Source of the DNA: an uncultured Burkholderiaceae bacterium
GTDB lineage: Bacteria > Pseudomonadota > Gammaproteobacteria > Burkholderiales > Burkholderiaceae_C
Direction of reading: 5' to 3'
DNA: 7,640 bases
Assembly: GCA_938022295.1 (NCBI GenBank)
Contig: CALIDR010000120.1
Coordinates: forward strand, 1 to 7,640
The notes under the pieces were generated by a model. The model saw nothing but the letters and a program-made list of their open reading frames with translations, was not told where the DNA came from and searched no databases. Shown one piece after another: positions 1 through 7,640 of this stretch. How positions within the stretch are numbered: position 1 is the stretch's first letter; the number at the start of each line of letters is the position of its first letter. The translations under genes were made by a program, and so were the position numbers.

Positions 1-1
1 G

Positions 2-1210
2 TGGGCGGCCGCCGTCGAGTGGCTGGCGCACGGCCTGCTCGACGCGAGCTGGTGGCAGATCGTCCTGTTCACGCTCGTGACGACGCACATCACGATCGCC
101 TCGGTGACGATCTTCCTGCACCGTTCGCAGGCGCACCGCGCGCTCGACCTGCATCCGATCCCCGCCCACTTCTTCCGCTTCTGGCTATGGTTCGCCACCG
201 GGATGGTGACGAAGGAGTGGGTCGCGATCCACCGCAAGCACCACGCCAAGTGCGAGACGGTCGACGACCCGCACAGCCCGCAGACGCGCGGCATCAAGAA
301 GGTGCTGCTGCAAGGCGCCGAGCTGTACCGCGCCGAGGCGAAGGTCCCCGAAACGCTCGCCAAGTATGGCCACCACACGCCCGACGACTGGCTCGAGCGG
401 CACGTCTATTCGCGCTACGTCTGGCAGGGCGTCGGGCTGCTGCTGCTGGTCGACCTGCTGCTGTTCGGCGCCATCGGCGCGACGGTGTGGGCGGTGCAGA
501 TGCTGTGGATCCCGGTGACCGCGGCGGGCATCATCAATGGTCTGGGCCACTGGTGGGGCTATCGCAATTTCGAGGCGCCCGACGCGTCGACGAACATCTC
601 GCCGTGGGGCATCCTGATCGGCGGCGAGGAACTGCACAACAACCACCACACTTACCCGACGTCGGCCAAGCTGTCGGTCAAGCCGTTCGAGTTCGACATC
701 GGCTGGGTCTACATCCGCGCGCTCGAGATGCTCGGGTTGGCCAAGGTGCGCAAGACTCCGCCGCGGCTCGCGCTCGGGCCGATCAAGCCGGTGGCCGACG
801 GCAACACGCTCGAGGCGATCATCGCCAACCGCTACGAGGTGATGGCGCGCTACGGTGCCGAACTGAAGCGCGCCTGCCGGGCCGAAATCGAACGGCTGAA
901 GGCCCAGGGCGCGCACAACAGCGCGCGCTGGAAGGAGCTGCGCCTCGCGCAGCGCTGGCTGCACCGCGACGCCGACAAGATCCCGCAGGGCATCCGCCCG
1001 CAGCTGGCCGCCGCGGTGCACGCGAGCCCGTCGCTGGCCAAGCTGGTGGCGATGCGCGAGGAGCTGCGCGGGCTGTGGACGCGGTCGAACGTGTCGGCCG
1101 AGCAGCTCGTCGCCGATCTGCAGGCCTGGTGCCGCAAGGCCGAGGACAGCGGCATCGCGTCGCTGCGCAGGTTCTCGCTCGAGCTGCGGCGCGCCGCGGC
1201 GCCGGCCTGA
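2..1210 (+). CDS. Membrane fatty-acid (acyl-CoA type) desaturase, 5' end cut by window edge
   Basis: This integral membrane di-iron desaturase inserts a double bond into fatty acyl chains. The reading frame is already open at base 2, and 402 residues are visible. A GTG at 77 is in frame, but the hydrophobic segment before it looks native, so the true start is probably just left of the window. Histidine boxes, numbered from the first visible residue, are HRSQAHR (40-46), HRKHH (77-81) and HNNHH (212-216); a further conserved HWWGYRN lies near residue 181. These are the metal ligands of the family. Hydrophobic segments flank the boxes (about 18-40, 55-70, 140-180). After about residue 245 comes a charged, probably helical extension of some 155 residues with no histidine box; its function is unknown to me. 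Fatty-acid desaturase is secure. Substrate and regiochemistry (delta-9 is likely) are inferred. An intrinsic terminator follows 56 bases after the stop codon. Confidence 0.93.
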   Translation, partial: WAAAVEWLAHGLLDASWWQIVLFTLVTTHITIASVTIFLHRSQAHRALDLHPIPAHFFRFWLWFATGMVTKEWVAIHRKHHAKCETVDDPHSPQTRGIKKVLLQGAELYRAEAKVPETLAKYGHHTPDDWLERHVYSRYVWQGVGLLLLVDLLLFGAIGATVWAVQMLWIPVTAAGIINGLGHWWGYRNFEAPDASTNISPWGILIGGEELHNNHHTYPTSAKLSVKPFEFDIGWVYIRALEMLGLAKVRKTPPRLALGPIKPVADGNTLEAIIANRYEVMARYGAELKRACRAEIERLKAQGAHNSARWKELRLAQRWLHRDADKIPQGIRPQLAAAVHASPSLAKLVAMREELRGLWTRSNVSAEQLVADLQAWCRKAEDSGIASLRRFSLELRRAAAPA

Positions 1211-1266
1211 CCCGTCCGACCTTCGCCCGCGGCGCGCCGCCCCGGGCGGTGCCGCGAGACCGAGGA

Positions 1267-1289
1267 CGCCCGCCACGCGCGGGCGTTTT
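1267..1289 (+). terminator. Rho-independent terminator of the desaturase gene
   Basis: A perfect 7-bp GC stem (CGCCCGC at 1267-1273 with GCGGGCG at 1279-1285) encloses a 5-base loop and is followed directly by TTTT at 1286-1289. It lies 56 bases after the desaturase stop codon. It faces the terminator of the opposite operon at 1332-1354. Confidence 0.82.
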
Positions 1290-1331
1290 CGTGGGTGCGC
1301 CGGCGTGGCGCCAGACGGCTATCGGCCAACG

Positions 1332-1354
1332 AAAAGGGCCCGGATCGCGGGCCC
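1332..1354 (-). terminator. Rho-independent terminator of the trxB-rpmB-rpmG block
   Basis: Read on the minus strand, GGGCCCG (1354-1348), a 5-base loop and CGGGCCC (1342-1336) form a perfect 7-bp stem. TTTT follows (plus-strand AAAA at 1332-1335). It lies 26 bases beyond the rpmG stop codon. Together with 1267-1289 it forms a convergent terminator pair. Confidence 0.85.
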
Positions 1355-1380
1355 TCGGCGTCATCGGCAACCCGGTCGGG

Positions 1381-1551
1381 TCACTTCAGCTTCGTCTCCT
1401 TGTACAGCACATGCTTGCGTGCCTTGGGGTCGAACTTCATGAATTCGAGCTTCTCGGGCGTCGTCTTCTTGTTCTTGCTCGTCGTGTAGAAGTGCCCGGT
1501 GCCGGCCGTCGATTCCAGCTTGATCTTGTCGCGTCCGCCTTTGGTCGCCAT
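1381..1551 (-). CDS. rpmG: 50S ribosomal protein L33
   Basis: This is a 56-residue basic protein of the large ribosomal subunit. I recognise L33 from the N-terminal [11 protein letters not shown], the central [13 protein letters not shown] (residues 17-29) and the C-terminal [12 protein letters not shown]. These match the E. coli protein closely, and the length is normal (E. coli has 55). It contains no cysteine, so it is the zinc-free (C-minus) form. The ATG is preceded, six bases upstream, by GGGAGA (plus-strand 1558-1563), a good ribosome-binding site. It starts 15 bases after the rpmB stop codon, the usual rpmB-rpmG operon order. An intrinsic terminator follows on the same strand. Confidence 0.97.
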   Translation of the reverse strand: MATKGGRDKIKLESTAGTGHFYTTSKNKKTTPEKLEFMKFDPKARKHVLYKETKLK

Positions 1552-1566
1552 CGTCGCTCTCCCGGA

Positions 1567-1800
1567 TCAGAGTTCACCCTTGGCGCGCAGGTCGGCGACG
1601 ACCTGCTCGATGCCGACCTTGTCGATCAGCCGCAGCGCCGCGTTGCTCACGCGCAGCCGCACCCAGCGGTTCTCGCTTTCGAGCCAGAAGCGGCGGTACT
1701 GCAGGTTCGGCAGGAACCGGCGCTTGGTCTTGTTGTTGGCGTGGGACACGTGGTTCCCGACCATCGGGCGCTTGCCCGTGACTTGACAGACGCGTGCCAT
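1567..1800 (-). CDS. rpmB: 50S ribosomal protein L28
   Basis: This 77-residue large-subunit ribosomal protein begins [12 protein letters not shown], the L28 signature. It continues with [16 protein letters not shown] (19-34) and [15 protein letters not shown] (38-52), all close to the E. coli protein (78 residues). The start codon is preceded by GGAGAA (plus-strand 1806-1811) at a spacing of five bases. It is first in the rpmB-rpmG pair. A sigma70-like promoter with a perfect TATAAT lies 34-61 bases upstream. No terminator separates it from trxB upstream, so readthrough from trxB probably adds to its expression. Confidence 0.97.
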   Translation of the reverse strand: MARVCQVTGKRPMVGNHVSHANNKTKRRFLPNLQYRRFWLESENRWVRLRVSNAALRLIDKVGIEQVVADLRAKGEL

Positions 1801-1833
1801 GACGCTTCTCCGCGTGAATCAGCAAAGCCGAGC

Positions 1834-6090
<4,257 letters not shown>

Positions 6091-6094
<4 letters not shown>

Positions 6095-6717
6095 TCGGCC
6101 GCCGGCTCGTCTCGCTGGGTCTCGCGCTCGGTCTCGCGCTGGTGGCGGGCCGCGCCGCCGCGGCCGACGCCGTGGAGTCGCTGCGCGCCTTCGTGCGCGA
6201 CGTGCACAGCGGCCGCGCCGAGTTCACGCAGACGGTGACGTCGCCCGACGGCCGGCGCACGCGCACCTCGAGCGGGCGCTTCGAGTTCGCGCGCCCGGAC
6301 CGCTTCCGCTTCGAATACCTGCAGCCGTTCGCGCAGACGATCGTCGGCGACGGCCGCCAGGTCTGGCTCTACGACCCGGCGCTGCAGCAGGTGAGCGTGC
6401 GGCCGATGTCGCAGGCGCTCGGCGCAACGCCGGCGGCGCTGCTGACCGGCACCGGCCTGGAACGCGACTTCGAGCTCTCGCCGCTGCCCGCGCGCGACGG
6501 GCTCGACTGGGCGCAGGCGCGGCCGAAGCAGGCCGACGGCGGCGTCGCGCTGCTGCGCGTCGGCTTCGCCGGCACGCAGCTCGCGGCGCTGGAGATCGTC
6601 GACAGCTTCGGCCAGACGTCGGTGCTGCGCTTCGCGCGCGTCGAGCAGGGGGTGGCGCTGCCGGCCGAGACGTTCCGCTTCACGGTGCCGCCCGGCGTCG
6701 AAGTGCTGGCGCAGTAG
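6091..6717 (+). CDS. lolA: Outer-membrane lipoprotein carrier protein LolA
   Basis: LolA is the periplasmic chaperone that takes lipoproteins from the LolCDE complex and delivers them to LolB at the outer membrane. The 208-residue precursor has a Sec signal: positive MIGRR, a Leu/Ala/Gly core (6-20) and an AAAAD cleavage region, giving a mature start near Asp26. Mature-part features fit the family: AEFTQTV (43-49), the [11 protein letters not shown] strand with the conserved Arg-Pro (68-69), [19 protein letters not shown], and the C-terminal [13 protein letters not shown]. coli LolA is 203 residues, so the length is normal. It overlaps ftsK by four bases (ATGA) and its stop codon shares one base with the rarA GTG. 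Translational coupling within one ftsK-lolA-rarA transcript is therefore likely. Confidence 0.95.
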
Positions 6718-7571
6718 TGAACGCCCGCGCTGACCCGGCCGCCAGGTCGTCGCTCTTCGACGACGACGCGCCGGCGCCGCCGGCTGCGCCCGCGGACGAC
6801 GCGCCACTGGCCGAGCGCCTGCGCCCGCGCGTGCTCGACGAGGTCATCGGCCAGGCGCACCTGATCGGCCCCGGCAAGCCGCTGCGCGTCGCGTTCGACA
6901 GCGGCCAGCCGCACTCGATGATCCTGTGGGGGCCGCCGGGCACCGGCAAGACCACGCTCGCGCGGCTGCTCGCCGGCATCGCGAACGCCGAGTTCATCGT
7001 CGTCTCGGCCGTGCTCGGCGGCGTCAAGGACATCCGCGACGCCGTCGAGCGCGCGCAGGCCGCGCGCCGGGCCGGCCGGCGCAGCATCTTGTTCGTCGAC
7101 GAGGTGCACCGCTTCAACAAGGCGCAGCAGGACGCCTTCCTGCCGCACGTCGAGTCGGGTCTGTTCACGTTCGTCGGCGCGACGACCGAGAACCCGTCGT
7201 TCGAGGTCAACTCCGCGCTGCTGTCGCGCGCCACCGTGCACGTGCTGCAGCCGCTTTCCGCCGCTGACCTGTCGCGTCTGCTCGACCGCGCGCAGGTCGC
7301 GCTCGCCGCGCCGCCGCTGACCGAGGGCGCCCGCTCGCGCCTGATCGGCTACGCCGACGGCGACGCGCGGCGGCTGCTCAACGCCTACGAGAACCTGGTG
7401 CACGCCGCCGGTGCGCTGCCCGCGCTCGACGAGGCGGCGCTCGAGCGCGCGCTCGGCGAGCAGATGCGCCGCTACGACAAGGGCGGCGAAGTCTTCTACC
7501 CTGAATCCGTGACCTCGAATCCCGCAGGCACCTACTGTGCAGCGGAATTGCCGTGCCGACGATCGATTTGA
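6717..7571 (+). CDS. rarA: Replication-associated recombination ATPase RarA (MgsA), C-terminally truncated/disrupted
   Basis: RarA is a clamp-loader-like AAA+ ATPase acting at stalled forks. Visible motifs are LAERLRPRVLDEVIGQAHL, Walker A GPPGTGKT (72-79), LGGVKDIRDAVERAQ, Walker B FVDEVHRFNKAQQDAF (Asp128/Glu129), sensor-1 GATTENPSF (154-162), arginine finger SALLSR (Arg171) and sensor-2 GDARRLLN (216-223). Homology runs to KGGEVFY (255-261). The family then continues with a motif like DQISALHKSVRGS and some 170 more residues. Here 23 unrelated residues follow and a TGA ends the frame at residue 284, against a usual 430-450. The tetramerisation region is lost, so the product is probably inactive. 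The tail matches RarA in no frame, so a simple frameshift is excluded. GTG 6717, overlapping the lolA stop codon, is the best start; its ribosome-binding site is weak. Confidence 0.9.
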   Translation: MNARADPAARSSLFDDDAPAPPAAPADDAPLAERLRPRVLDEVIGQAHLIGPGKPLRVAFDSGQPHSMILWGPPGTGKTTLARLLAGIANAEFIVVSAVLGGVKDIRDAVERAQAARRAGRRSILFVDEVHRFNKAQQDAFLPHVESGLFTFVGATTENPSFEVNSALLSRATVHVLQPLSAADLSRLLDRAQVALAAPPLTEGARSRLIGYADGDARRLLNAYENLVHAAGALPALDEAALERALGEQMRRYDKGGEVFYPESVTSNPAGTYCAAELPCRRSI

Positions 7572-7640
7572 TCGATTTCTCCTGCTCGGCGCGGCCGAAG
7601 GCGCTGCGGCGGGTGCATGCTCGGCGCCAACGGCGGTGCG
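7500..7640. other. Unassigned sequence beyond the rarA breakpoint (insertion edge or assembly join)
   Basis: These 141 bases replace the expected rarA continuation. The first 90 or so are clearly less GC-rich than the rest of the window. Two plus-strand frames stay open to the window end, with possible GTG starts at 7537 and 7553. The minus strand is also open in part. None of the translations is recognisable to me. I do not see serS, which often follows rarA in this lineage, nor a clear insertion-sequence terminal repeat, integrase or tRNA. Confidence 0.6.
7561..7578. repeat. Two-copy 9-bp tandem repeat GATCGATTT
   Basis: GATCGATTT occurs twice in exact tandem (7561-7569 and 7570-7578), in the foreign tail beyond the rarA breakpoint. 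It is AT-richer than its surroundings. The TGA that ends the truncated rarA frame spans the unit junction (7569-7571). Confidence 0.85.

Noticed and set aside
7513..7530. CTCGAATCCCGC resembles a tRNA T-loop, suggesting a tRNA attachment site at the breakpoint
   Set aside because: The flanking bases do not pair as a T-stem, and no anticodon or acceptor arm is present.
7500..7571. The rarA break as a simple frameshift
   Set aside because: All three forward frames after base 7499 were read, and none resumes the expected RarA sequence.

Overview
This window is a chromosomal housekeeping segment from a very GC-rich bacterium. The likely source is a betaproteobacterium of the order Burkholderiales, in the Comamonadaceae/Rubrivivax/Leptothrix neighbourhood. 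That placement rests on my memory of protein similarity and gene order (rpmG-rpmB, trxB, a Crp/Fnr regulator, ftsK, lolA, rarA), not on a search. Codons end almost always in G or C. For this reason non-coding frames stay open for kilobases and were ignored.

Layout: (a) 2-1210 (+) is a membrane fatty-acid desaturase whose first codons lie before the window, followed by a clear intrinsic terminator. (b) 1381-2808 (-) is a block transcribed leftwards, trxB then rpmB then rpmG. It is closed by a second intrinsic terminator that faces the first. A good sigma70-like promoter for the two ribosomal-protein genes overlaps the end of trxB. (c) 2809-3012 is the divergent control region between trxB and a Crp/Fnr-type regulator. 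It holds a CRP-like box and a long, nearly perfect inverted repeat. (d) 3013-7571 (+) holds the regulator, ftsK, lolA and rarA. ftsK/lolA and lolA/rarA overlap by 4 and 1 bases, so these three are probably one transcript.

The genes serve basic functions: lipid desaturation, ribosome assembly, thiol redox balance, chromosome segregation at the septum (FtsK), lipoprotein transport to the outer membrane (LolA) and replication-fork maintenance (RarA). I see no defence system, CRISPR array, RNA gene or complete mobile element.

The part that does not fit is the right end. RarA homology stops abruptly after codon 261 (about base 7499). It is replaced by about 140 bases of unrelated sequence, lower in GC at first and carrying a 9-bp tandem repeat. 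This is either the edge of an insertion or rearrangement, or an assembly join. The second point of interest is the regulator. It keeps CRP-type DNA-contact residues but lacks the arginine that binds the cAMP phosphate, and a matching candidate operator lies upstream of it.
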